This document shows, piece after piece, positions 1 through 6,360 of a stretch of DNA of 12,485 nt. The stretch is from the NCBI GenBank assembly GCA_002439285.1, contig DJTQ01000232.1, positions 1-12,485 of the forward strand, written 5' to 3'. Every line of letters starts with the position of its first letter. Position 1 is the first letter of the stretch. A program made the position numbers and the translations under genes. The stretch comes from Paenibacillaceae bacterium UBA6304 (lineage in GTDB: Bacteria > Bacillota > Bacilli > Paenibacillales > Paenibacillaceae). Under the pieces are notes generated by a model. The model was given only the letters and a program-made list of their open reading frames with translations, searched no databases and had not been told where the DNA came from.

Positions 1-2277
1 CATCCTTCGATCAAAGAATACGGCAAGTTCACCCATGTCGGCGAGGCCATGAATGAAGCGTTCCGGACCTCGCGGATGGAAATTAATCAGATTGATGAAA
101 ATTCCGCCAAGCATAGCTTCATTCATTTTATAGAAGGCGGGCTACCGAAGGGCGAGAATGAAATCGCCATGAACACTTGGGCGCTGGATTTGCTGGGCGT
201 GCCGCATCAATTGGGGGCAAAGGTGCCGCTGGAGATGGAGATCAATGGCGAGCGGATGTCGAAGACGTTTGAATTGTCCGGCCTCTATGAAGCGGATCAG
301 TACGTCGCCATGGCGGGGCTGGCCTTTGTTTCGGAGGCATTTGTCCAAGAAAATCTTTCGAGGATCGATCCTGAGCAGACGAGACTTACGGGGACCTATA
401 CGAATTCGACGGATTTGTCCGTCATGTTTAATAACTCTTTTGGCATTGAGGACAAAATCAAGAAGGTCCTGGCGGACACCGGAATCAAGGCGGAATATGG
501 AGTGAACTGGGCGTACGCCAGCGTTGGGATGTTTGAAGACCCCATGAATGTTTTGCCTTATGTGGGGCTGGTACTGATCATCATGTTGAGCGGATACTTG
601 CTGATTTACAACATTTTTCATATTTCTGTTGTTCGGGACATTAAATTTTACGGTTTGTTGAAAACCATCGGGACGACACCTAAGCAGTTAAGACGAATCA
701 TTACGATGCAGGCCAATCGGCTGTTCTTGATCGCGTTGCCTTTCGGCCTGGCCGCCGGCTACGGGATCGGAGTCTGGCTGACGCCGATGATGAGCACCTT
801 TTCCTCGATGGAGGAGGAAACGGCGTTTTCGGTCAGCCCTTTGATTTTCATCGGGGCGGCGTTGTTCTCGTATCTCACCGTCCGGATTGCCGCCAGTAAG
901 CCTGGTCGGACTGCCGCGCGAATTTCACCCATCGAAGCTGTAAGGTATACGGGGCTCGGGGATGTCAGCCGTAAAAAGAAAAAGCGCTCGACACAAGGAG
1001 CCAAACTGTCTCGCATGGCCTGGGCGAACCTGCTCCGGCATAAGAAAAAGTTGTTTCTGATGCTGGCTTCGCTATCGCTGAGCCTAATCCTGTTCAGCAT
1101 CATCTATACGGTGATTTCCTCTTTCGATGTGAACAAGTATCTGAGCACGTTTATTTCGGGGGATGTCGTCGTGAAGGAAATGCCGGATCCATCCCAGCGG
1201 GGCTCGGCGGGGGGCACTACTGCCATCACAGAGGATGTTCTCCAATCGCTTGCGGCCATCGACGGCGTGGAGCGTCTGGATAAGGTGTATTTTCGCAGTG
1301 AAAATCTGAAAATCGACGAGAAGATCAAGCGGTACTTAGAGCCATTGGCTAAAAATGAAGATCCGCAAATGCCTATATATACTTCCGTGCTTGGCAGCGG
1401 CGCGGTCTGGGTGCAACTTCACGGAATCGATCCGGGTTGGAATGATGTCCTCCAAAAAGGCGACATTCTATCGGGTTCCTTTGACCCGGACAAATTTGCC
1501 TCAGGCCAATACATGCTAATTACGGTAGCAACGCTGGGAGAGGACGAAACGGCTTCCTATTACCAGCCGGGTGATCGCATTCAACTGGAGGGGATGGATA
1601 GGAATTACGAGGTGATGGCGGTGCTCAAGCAAGAAGCGCTCTACGCCGCCGGAACCCAGTCTTACACGTCAGGTGGATTCAATGCCTACATCCCGGGAGA
1701 TGAGTTTGCGCGGTCCGTGGCCGACCCGGGAATCCTGTCGGCAACCCTGCATGCTGATCCCGCCAAGCTGGAACAAGTGTTAGGAGCGGCTCAAGCGCTG
1801 GTCGATTCGCATCCGGACCTGATGATGAAATCCCGGGAAGATTACAAACAAGAGATGAACGGCTTCATCCGCGTCTTTCAAACGATTGGTTACGGACTCA
1901 GCCTCATCATCGCGCTGATCGGCATTCTGAATTATATCAACACGGTTATCACGAGCATCATTACCCGGCGCAATGAATTCGCAATTCTGGAGAGCGTGGG
2001 CATGACCCGCAAGCAGTTGAAGAAGATGCTGATCTACGAAGGATTATATGGGGTACTGCTTGTCGCCCTGATCGGCGGCACCGCCGGATTATATCTCACC
2101 TACATCGTTGCCAAGACCATTTCCGAGAATCTAGCGTTCACGGTGTTCCATATGTCCGTATGGCCCATTGCTTCAGCGATCCCGCTATTGGCGGTGATCT
2201 CGTTGACCGTGACGCTGGTCGCGTACCGCTGGCTATCCAAAGCTTCAATTGTGGAAAGGTTGCGGGAGGCGGAGTAG
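1..2277 (+). CDS. FtsX-family ABC transporter permease, 5' end outside window
   Basis: Membrane permease of an ABC transporter with two FtsX/MacB-type domains. The frame is open from base 1 (first codons read HPSIKEYGKF), so the start lies upstream; 758 codons are in the window. Features by in-window residue: an extracytoplasmic segment to about 180; hydrophobic segments near 183-205, 240-260 and 280-300; a cytoplasmic LKTIGTTPKQLRRI motif near 220; a second membrane start near 348-372; a large extracytoplasmic region; then three C-terminal membrane segments with the matching LESVGMTRKQLKKM motif near 675. Two such motifs, each after a membrane segment, are the hallmark of this family. Known members export lipoproteins, peptides or antibiotics, or sense antimicrobial peptides (BceB-like). 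The substrate cannot be read here. The ATPase partner is presumably upstream, outside the window. The family call is firm and the role is open. Confidence 0.9.
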   Translation, partial: HPSIKEYGKFTHVGEAMNEAFRTSRMEINQIDENSAKHSFIHFIEGGLPKGENEIAMNTWALDLLGVPHQLGAKVPLEMEINGERMSKTFELSGLYEADQYVAMAGLAFVSEAFVQENLSRIDPEQTRLTGTYTNSTDLSVMFNNSFGIEDKIKKVLADTGIKAEYGVNWAYASVGMFEDPMNVLPYVGLVLIIMLSGYLLIYNIFHISVVRDIKFYGLLKTIGTTPKQLRRIITMQANRLFLIALPFGLAAGYGIGVWLTPMMSTFSSMEEETAFSVSPLIFIGAALFSYLTVRIAASKPGRTAARISPIEAVRYTGLGDVSRKKKKRSTQGAKLSRMAWANLLRHKKKLFLMLASLSLSLILFSIIYTVISSFDVNKYLSTFISGDVVVKEMPDPSQRGSAGGTTAITEDVLQSLAAIDGVERLDKVYFRSENLKIDEKIKRYLEPLAKNEDPQMPIYTSVLGSGAVWVQLHGIDPGWNDVLQKGDILSGSFDPDKFASGQYMLITVATLGEDETASYYQPGDRIQLEGMDRNYEVMAVLKQEALYAAGTQSYTSGGFNAYIPGDEFARSVADPGILSATLHADPAKLEQVLGAAQALVDSHPDLMMKSREDYKQEMNGFIRVFQTIGYGLSLIIALIGILNYINTVITSIITRRNEFAILESVGMTRKQLKKMLIYEGLYGVLLVALIGGTAGLYLTYIVAKTISENLAFTVFHMSVWPIASAIPLLAVISLTVTLVAYRWLSKASIVERLREAE

Positions 2278-2300
2278 GGAGTATACTTGATGATACAAAG

Positions 2301-2331
2301 AAGAAACCTCCAAGGATATTGGAGGTTTCTT
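2301..2331. terminator. Hairpin terminator between convergent genes
   Basis: A perfect 13-bp inverted repeat, AAGAAACCTCCAA and its complement, with a 5-base loop. It lies 24 bases after the permease stop and about 40 bases past the end of the minus-strand signalling peptide gene. The right arm ends in TTTCTT on either strand, so it can serve both converging transcripts. The U-tract is short, so termination strength is inferred from the stem. Confidence 0.8.
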
Positions 2332-2372
2332 AGTCATCGTGCTCGGCTCATTGGATATGTAGGGGACTCAAA

Positions 2373-2477
2373 TTAAAAACTGCCATGTTGGCCAAAAGTA
2401 GTGAAAATAGGATCTGATACAAGAAATACAACCGCTAAAACCAAGCCGCCTGCTAATAAAGTTGTCTTTCTTTTCAT
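2373..2477 (-). CDS. Small secreted signalling propeptide (AloP/AimP/Phr-like)
   Basis: A 34-codon gene that is easily missed because of its size. The product begins MKRKTTLLAGGL, with K/R at residues 2-4 and a hydrophobic stretch at about 6-20, and ends DPIFTTFGQHGSF. This is the layout of a Sec-exported propeptide whose C-terminal 5-10 residues become the signal. The ATG overlaps the receptor's TGA by 4 bases (ATGA), so translation is probably coupled; an AAAGGTG motif about 10 bases upstream can act as ribosome binding site. RRNPP receptors are typically followed by such a gene, and Paenibacillus AloR-AloP pairs are reported to be organised this way. Mature peptide length and import by an oligopeptide permease are inference. 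A chance ORF is unlikely given position, overlap and signal sequence. Confidence 0.82.
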   Translation of the reverse strand: MKRKTTLLAGGLVLAVVFLVSDPIFTTFGQHGSF

Positions 2478-3835
2478 ACGGCCGCACACACCTTTCTAAT
2501 AAGTTGGTTATATGATAAGTGAACTTCACTGGGTGCCTGATGTCTAAATTCTTCAAATAACCCTACGTATTTTAGAATATGTTGCTCTTTATTTATCTTA
2601 CATGAAAGATCTAAACCTTGTAACAAACTTGTAAAACCATTTGCAAAATTACTCGTACGCAGGTAATAAAGAGTCAGTTCGTATAAAAAACTATCGAAAT
2701 AATCAAACATAATCTCGGTTCTGTATAACTGATTTATGTGTGGGGCATATTCTTTGATTTTTGAATCAAACTGAAGCAGAACGAAATCCAAGTCGAAATG
2801 ATATCGATTTGCGGCGAATAACATATTTAAAAGGGCCGTATAAACTTCATCGGGCCTCGTTTCAATATAATTAACGTAATCTGAAAGTATACTGCAATCT
2901 CCACTCATAATCTTATTTGCATAGGTGTTAGCTTGTGCCCATTCAGCATATAAGTGTTTCCAATGTTCCGTATCGTTGTCGGACTCCCTCACCCAGCTTA
3001 AATCAGCATATTCATATGTATATTGTAATGCCAGCTCATAGTCGCCCCTTCCTTCAGCCACACAGGCATAAAGTAGGCTCGCATAAGCGATATATACAAA
3101 CATAGGTCTGCCTAATTTGGCTTGATACTCTTGGAACACATTCTCGGAACGCGGCTCATGAAAGTATAATATTTTAGCCTTCTTCTCCATCTCTCGGGTA
3201 AATTTTTCTACGTTGTCCCACTGTTGAAGTGATCGATATACATTGGCTAAATCCTTAAGAGCCTCGAGTTGAAATACTTCATCCAGCCGATCTACGTAAG
3301 GCTCAAATTGGCAGACGTTTTTGAAATTCAGCATCTGGTCTTTTCCTATCCGGATCTTAAAAAGCCGATACTGACACATCGCCAACCGCTCGGAATGCTG
3401 TTTCCGCTCGCTATCGGCCACATTCTCATAAAGGATTTCCGCGGCTTCATATTTACCGGCTTGAAATAGCTCCTCTGCAACTTCAAACAACGTTTGGGAG
3501 TACATCAGATTATCCAGCAGCAAGTTTACGATCTCCCGGATGCAATCCAATCTGTTCAACTCAACGCAGTTGAATAGGAAAGGCCTGATTCTGCGCCAGT
3601 CGGGGGTACTATCCTCCAAGTATTCATGAATAAAGTTTGTATAAAAGTGCCCCTTGGAGAATCCCAATACTTCTGTAATGCGATCCAATTGATCGATGGT
3701 CAGTTTACGAGTGCCGCTCAAAATATAGCTAACCGTCCCCACGTTAAGACATAATCTCCTAGCCAGATGACTAACACTGAGGTCTTGCTGTTTCATGTAT
3801 AAATTTAATTCCGCAAGAATCGTACTTGAGGTCAA
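2474..3835 (-). CDS. RRNPP/AloR-like peptide-sensing transcriptional regulator (HTH + TPR)
   Basis: Cytoplasmic DNA-binding receptor of the RRNPP group (Rap, Rgg, NprR, PlcR, PrgX, AimR), 453 residues. An N-terminal HTH_XRE domain spans about 5-60 (LSVSHLARRLCLNVGTVSYI). About 380 mostly helical residues follow, with TPR-like pairs such as the FEVAEELFQAGKYEAAEILY stretch; this is where such proteins bind their peptide. An in-frame GTG nine bases further upstream is unsuitable because AAGGAG runs into it. The TTG at 3835 sits 8 bases after that AAGGAG, so it is chosen. The gene overlaps the propeptide gene by 4 bases, making a receptor-signal operon. The promoter and a 19-bp palindrome lie upstream. 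It resembles the AloR receptors of Paenibacillus polymyxa more than phage AimR, since no prophage genes surround it. Target genes are unknown. Confidence 0.85.
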   Translation of the reverse strand: MTSSTILAELNLYMKQQDLSVSHLARRLCLNVGTVSYILSGTRKLTIDQLDRITEVLGFSKGHFYTNFIHEYLEDSTPDWRRIRPFLFNCVELNRLDCIREIVNLLLDNLMYSQTLFEVAEELFQAGKYEAAEILYENVADSERKQHSERLAMCQYRLFKIRIGKDQMLNFKNVCQFEPYVDRLDEVFQLEALKDLANVYRSLQQWDNVEKFTREMEKKAKILYFHEPRSENVFQEYQAKLGRPMFVYIAYASLLYACVAEGRGDYELALQYTYEYADLSWVRESDNDTEHWKHLYAEWAQANTYANKIMSGDCSILSDYVNYIETRPDEVYTALLNMLFAANRYHFDLDFVLLQFDSKIKEYAPHINQLYRTEIMFDYFDSFLYELTLYYLRTSNFANGFTSLLQGLDLSCKINKEQHILKYVGLFEEFRHQAPSEVHLSYNQLIRKVCAAV

Positions 3836-3911
3836 AAGAACCACTCCTTAGAGCCCGAGTTCATACCGAGGAATAAATATATCTAGCATTGAAGTGGCAA
3901 GGGGTAATTCC

Positions 3912-3930
3912 GGTATATTTCAAATATACC
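3912..3930. promoter_or_regulatory. 19-bp perfect palindrome, probable operator
   Basis: GGTATATTTCAAATATACC has 9-bp arms around one central base. On the minus strand it contains the -10 hexamer of the receptor promoter, so a dimeric protein bound here would block RNA polymerase. The receptor itself is the obvious candidate, but this is inference. The RNA would be a weak AT-rich hairpin, so a DNA site is the better reading. Confidence 0.6.
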
Positions 3931-3951
3931 CATATATTGGGCTATGGTCAA
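3923..3951 (-). promoter_or_regulatory. Sigma-A promoter of the receptor-propeptide operon
   Basis: Minus strand: -35 TTGACC (3951-3946), 17-base spacer, -10 TATATT (3928-3923). Predicted transcription start is near 3916, giving a leader of about 80 bases to the TTG start. Hexamers match consensus at 5 of 6 positions each except for minor changes, and spacing is optimal. Confidence 0.7.
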
Positions 3952-3996
3952 TTAATTTACTTACTCGGGCATTCAACATTGATATGTCTATTAAAA

Positions 3997-4049
3997 AGCA
4001 CAAATCAAAAACCCGGCATCTGTAGGGATGACGGGTCTTTGATTTTGCT
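3997..4049 (-). terminator. Terminator of the MFS transporter gene
   Basis: A long imperfect stem with three internal mismatches: AGCA, AAATCAAA, ACCCG and CATC pair with their complements across a 6-base loop (4021-4026). It lies 17 bases after the transporter stop on the minus strand and ends in GTGCTTTTT. It separates the transporter transcript from the receptor operon downstream. Confidence 0.75.
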
Positions 4050-4066
4050 ATAGTCGAGATTTGAGA

Positions 4067-5272
4067 TTAAGCAGCGCCTTTTCCTTGCTTGCGCTCCTGG
4101 ACATAACTGATGGCTCCTATGACAAGAGCCAACGTTACGATGATCGATCCGATCCAAGGGAGCGAGGCAAGTCCCATATGGGTAATAACGAGGCCGCCGA
4201 TAAAAGCACCCGCGGCATTTCCAAGATTCCCGGCCGAGTGGCTAGACGTCGAGGCGAGTGCAGGAGCCGCTTGGGCCAGGTTCATAATCCGGACCTGCAG
4301 GCCGGGCATGACGCCGAAGGAGGCAACTCCCCAGAAGAAGACCGTAATGACAGCAAGAACGGGGCTCTGAAGCGTAAAGGTAAAGACGCCAAGGATGACG
4401 GCCACCATTAGATAGAGCCCGAGCAGGGAAGGCATGAGCTTCCAGTCGGCAAGCCGGCCTCCAACCATGTTGCCGAGCGTTACACCGCAGCCGAAGATCA
4501 CCAGAATCCAGGTGACGCTATGCTCGGCAAAGCCGGTAATCTGCTGGAGCAAAGGGGCGATATAAGTAAAGACGGCGAATAGGCTTGTGTTGCCCAGAGC
4601 CCCGATCAGCAGGAACAGCATCAGCTTCGGGCGGAGGAGTGCCCGGATTTGCTGGGCCACTCCGTTTTGCTGCTCTTGGCGCAATTGCGGTACAAACAAC
4701 AGGATGCCGCCCAAGGCGATGACGCCCATCAAAGCAATGGCCCCAAAAGAAGCCCGCCAGCCGAGCTGCTGCCCGACAAAGGTTCCGAGAGGAACGCCGA
4801 CGATATTGGCGATGGTTAGGCCGGCCATCATGATGGATACGGCACCGGCACGCTTTTCCGGTCGGACGAGACCTGCGGCAATGACCGCACCAACGCCGAA
4901 AAAGGTGCCATGCGTCAACGCAGTCAGAATCCGCGCCGCCATCAATACGGCATAGGTCGGGGCGAAGACCGATATCCCGTTGCCAAGAATGAATAAGATC
5001 ATTAGCAGGCAAAGTAATCCCTTCTGAGGGATGCGCTGGGTCAGCAGCGTCAAAATGGGTGCTCCGATGGCAACGCCCATGGCATAAGCGGTAATTAGCT
5101 GTCCTGCGGAGGAAATACTGACATGCAGGTCGTCCGCAACGTTCGGCAGTAGCCCCATAATTACAAATTCAGTCATACCGATAGCGAACGAACCGACCGT
5201 CAAGGATAAGAGTGCGATCGGGAAGCGTTCTTTTACGGCAGGTTTTTCAGAGAGTGTTGGAGTTGTATTCAT
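4067..5272 (-). CDS. MFS transporter, DHA1 family (AraJ/YdhP-like)
   Basis: A 401-residue, 12-helix major facilitator, normal length for the 12-TM drug:H+ antiporter-1 group. Diagnostic stretches: first helix with GMTEFVIMGLLPNVADDL, then SAGQLITAYAMGVAIGAPIL (helix 2), RILTALTHGTFFGVGAVIAA (helix 4), and the helix-5 antiporter-type stretch ANIVGVPLGTFVGQQLGWR. The AraJ/YdhP/YtbD branch includes sugar and drug exporters; the substrate cannot be told from sequence. Start choice: an in-frame GTG at 5281 overlaps the ribosome binding site, while the ATG at 5272 has AAAGGTG 6 bases before it. The gene is monocistronic, with its own promoter and terminator. It ends with a short basic tail (QERKQGKG). 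Confidence 0.9.
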   Translation of the reverse strand: MNTTPTLSEKPAVKERFPIALLSLTVGSFAIGMTEFVIMGLLPNVADDLHVSISSAGQLITAYAMGVAIGAPILTLLTQRIPQKGLLCLLMILFILGNGISVFAPTYAVLMAARILTALTHGTFFGVGAVIAAGLVRPEKRAGAVSIMMAGLTIANIVGVPLGTFVGQQLGWRASFGAIALMGVIALGGILLFVPQLRQEQQNGVAQQIRALLRPKLMLFLLIGALGNTSLFAVFTYIAPLLQQITGFAEHSVTWILVIFGCGVTLGNMVGGRLADWKLMPSLLGLYLMVAVILGVFTFTLQSPVLAVITVFFWGVASFGVMPGLQVRIMNLAQAAPALASTSSHSAGNLGNAAGAFIGGLVITHMGLASLPWIGSIIVTLALVIGAISYVQERKQGKGAA

Positions 5273-5318
5273 GTTGTACACCTTTCGATTTACTGTAAAA
5301 AAGTAAGTTCAGCTCCTA

Positions 5319-5347
5319 ATTATTGAGGTTATCGAAAAGAAGATCAA
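5319..5347 (-). promoter_or_regulatory. Probable sigma-A promoter of the MFS gene
   Basis: Minus strand TTGATC (5347-5342), 17-base spacer, AATAAT (5324-5319). The predicted start near 5312 leaves a leader of about 40 bases. The -10 matches at 5 of 6 positions and the -35 at 4 of 6. Confidence 0.5.
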
Positions 5348-5448
5348 GTACAAATTCTGGGTGATAGCGCTTTAGTATGATTTATTTGAATTATAATAGG
5401 TTTGCATATATTTTATTATCCAGTAGCTTGGTATAGTTGGGACAAAGA

Positions 5449-6012
5449 ATGATATATAATCCAAGGGCGCAAAGTAAGAGAAAGGAATCCAAACCGGAAG
5501 AGGCGATCGCCGTGTTCTTTTCCTTTTCCTTGGTTTGCACTGCGGTTATTATGCTTCTGGTCGTTCAAGGGAGATATAGCCTGCAGAATATTCTATCTTT
5601 TAAAAAGTCTCCTCTGGAGTGGGCGCTCTATACTTTAATTCCCTTAACGGGAATCCTGTTGCTCGGGGTGATTCTCGCGAGGCGCCTTTCCTCAGAGCAT
5701 ATTGACGACGCCAACAAGAATTATGGACATCTTTCAATAATGAAAATAGTGCTGTTCATGTTCTCGGCAGCCTTGTTCGAAGAACTGTTGTTCCGTGGCC
5801 TCATTCAAAACGGACTGCTGATATTTTTTAAGAAGGAGTGGTTAGCGATTCCGGCGACGGCACTACTGTTCTTGGCCTTCCATGTGCAATACTACAAAAA
5901 GCCGCTAATGCTTTTGATTATAACCGTGCCCGCTTTGGTCTTTGGTTGGGTTTATGCCGAAACCGGCAATATTCTCGTCCCATTTTCATCCATTTTCTCT
6001 CAAACCTGCTGA
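5449..6012 (+). CDS. CPBP (CAAX-type) intramembrane protease, frameshifted near its end
   Basis: Multi-helix membrane protein with the Abi/CPBP glutamic intramembrane protease signature. EELLFR at 111-116 supplies the paired catalytic Glu and Arg of motif 1, and FLAFH at 141-145 is motif 2. Family members process prenylated proteins or peptides; bacterial ones are often linked to bacteriocin self-immunity. The third motif (HxxxN) is missing from this frame: after V177 the frame runs into PFSSIFSQTC and stops, giving 187 residues. The continuation with motif 3 lies in another frame up to 6056. Restoring one C in the CCC run at 5979-5981 gives a 202-residue protein. Either the gene is freshly broken or the read has a homopolymer error. 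The start is uncertain: ATG at 5449 has only a weak GGGA before it, and a TTG at 5437 is in frame. Confidence 0.75.
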   Translation: MIYNPRAQSKRKESKPEEAIAVFFSFSLVCTAVIMLLVVQGRYSLQNILSFKKSPLEWALYTLIPLTGILLLGVILARRLSSEHIDDANKNYGHLSIMKIVLFMFSAALFEELLFRGLIQNGLLIFFKKEWLAIPATALLFLAFHVQYYKKPLMLLIITVPALVFGWVYAETGNILVPFSSIFSQTC

Positions 6013-6056
6013 TGACTCTGTTTTATAAATATGAATGGATCGGCCTAAAAGAGTGA
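5979..6056 (+). other. Out-of-frame 3' end of the CPBP protease gene
   Basis: Reading from CCC at 5979 gives PIFIHFLSNLLMTLF and ends in TGA at 6054-6056. IHFLSN holds the family's third motif (H and N four residues apart). It joins to the upstream frame if a single C is added, so 5449-6056 is the original gene extent. Confidence 0.75.
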
Positions 6057-6084
6057 CTTCTGAAAACGGGTCCTGCCCATAAAG

Positions 6085-6128
6085 AAGCTTATTTCTGTCC
6101 AAAAAAGGAGCGGAAATAGGCTTTTTTT
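6085..6128 (+). terminator. Rho-independent terminator after the CPBP gene
   Basis: The left arm AAGCTTATTTCTGTCC pairs with GGAGCGGAAATAGGCTT through about 16 pairs (some G-U, one bulged base) around an A6 loop, followed by a run of seven T. It is the strongest terminator in the window and isolates the toxin locus from upstream transcription. Confidence 0.88.
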
Positions 6129-6143
6129 GTTTTGACTTAGCTA

Positions 6144-6172
6144 TTGTATGAAATGGGCTATTCTGGTAAAAT
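6144..6172 (+). promoter_or_regulatory. Possible promoter of the toxin operon
   Basis: TTGTAT (6144-6149), 17-base spacer, TAAAAT (6167-6172). The -10 is good and the -35 poor. It sits just after the terminator, and the predicted start near 6179 would give a leader of about 180 bases containing the 6241-6309 hairpin. An AAGGAGGA at 6218-6225 inside this leader is not followed by any start codon at useful distance. Confidence 0.35.
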
Positions 6173-6240
6173 ACCCAGTTAGATAATGTAAATTGGAATA
6201 ATTTTTCTATTTGAATCAAGGAGGATAAAAGGTAAACCCT

Positions 6241-6309
6241 ATAGCCCCTTCAGTACATCCATGTCAATCATCATCGCATTGAATGAGACATGGAGTAATG
6301 AAGGGGTAT
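6241..6309 (+). promoter_or_regulatory. Long leader hairpin upstream of the toxin gene
   Basis: An imperfect inverted repeat. CCCCTTCA (6245-6252), TAC (6254-6256) and TCCATGTC (6258-6265) pair with GACATGGA (6287-6294), GTA (6295-6297) and TGAAGGGG (6299-6306). That is 19 pairs with one mismatch and one bulged base, plus ATA/TAT at the base. The 21-base loop can form a further short stem. No T-run follows, so it is not a simple terminator. It lies 38 bases before the toxin ribosome binding site and could be a regulatory RNA element, a protein-binding inverted repeat or a small mobile-element remnant. No known riboswitch class was recognised. Confidence 0.5.
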
Positions 6310-6360
6310 TTATGCGGAAGAAGAGTCAGGACAAATACAAACTCGGAAAGGAGGGCCATT

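Noticed and set aside
2368..2556. 62-codon minus-strand frame covering the propeptide locus
   Set aside because: It lies in another frame across the receptor's 3' end and has no ribosome binding site or signal-like layout; the 34-codon frame fits the operon.
2474..3835. Phage arbitrium (AimR) system implying a prophage
   Set aside because: The receptor is AimR-like in layout, but no integrase, repressor or phage structural genes occur nearby; a chromosomal Alo-type pair fits better.
3853..3970. 8-bp inverted repeat GCCCGAGT / ACTCGGGC about 100 bases apart around the receptor promoter
   Set aside because: An 8-bp match over this distance is plausible by chance, and the arms show no link to promoter elements.
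4061..5012. Several plus- and minus-strand frames inside the MFS gene
   Set aside because: Arg/Pro-rich translations without ribosome binding sites; shadows of a clear 12-helix transporter.
6283..6360. In-frame upstream starts for the toxin (6283 and 6298)
   Set aside because: They fall within the leader hairpin and lack a good ribosome binding site; the TTG at 6361 has a near-perfect one at 6 bases.
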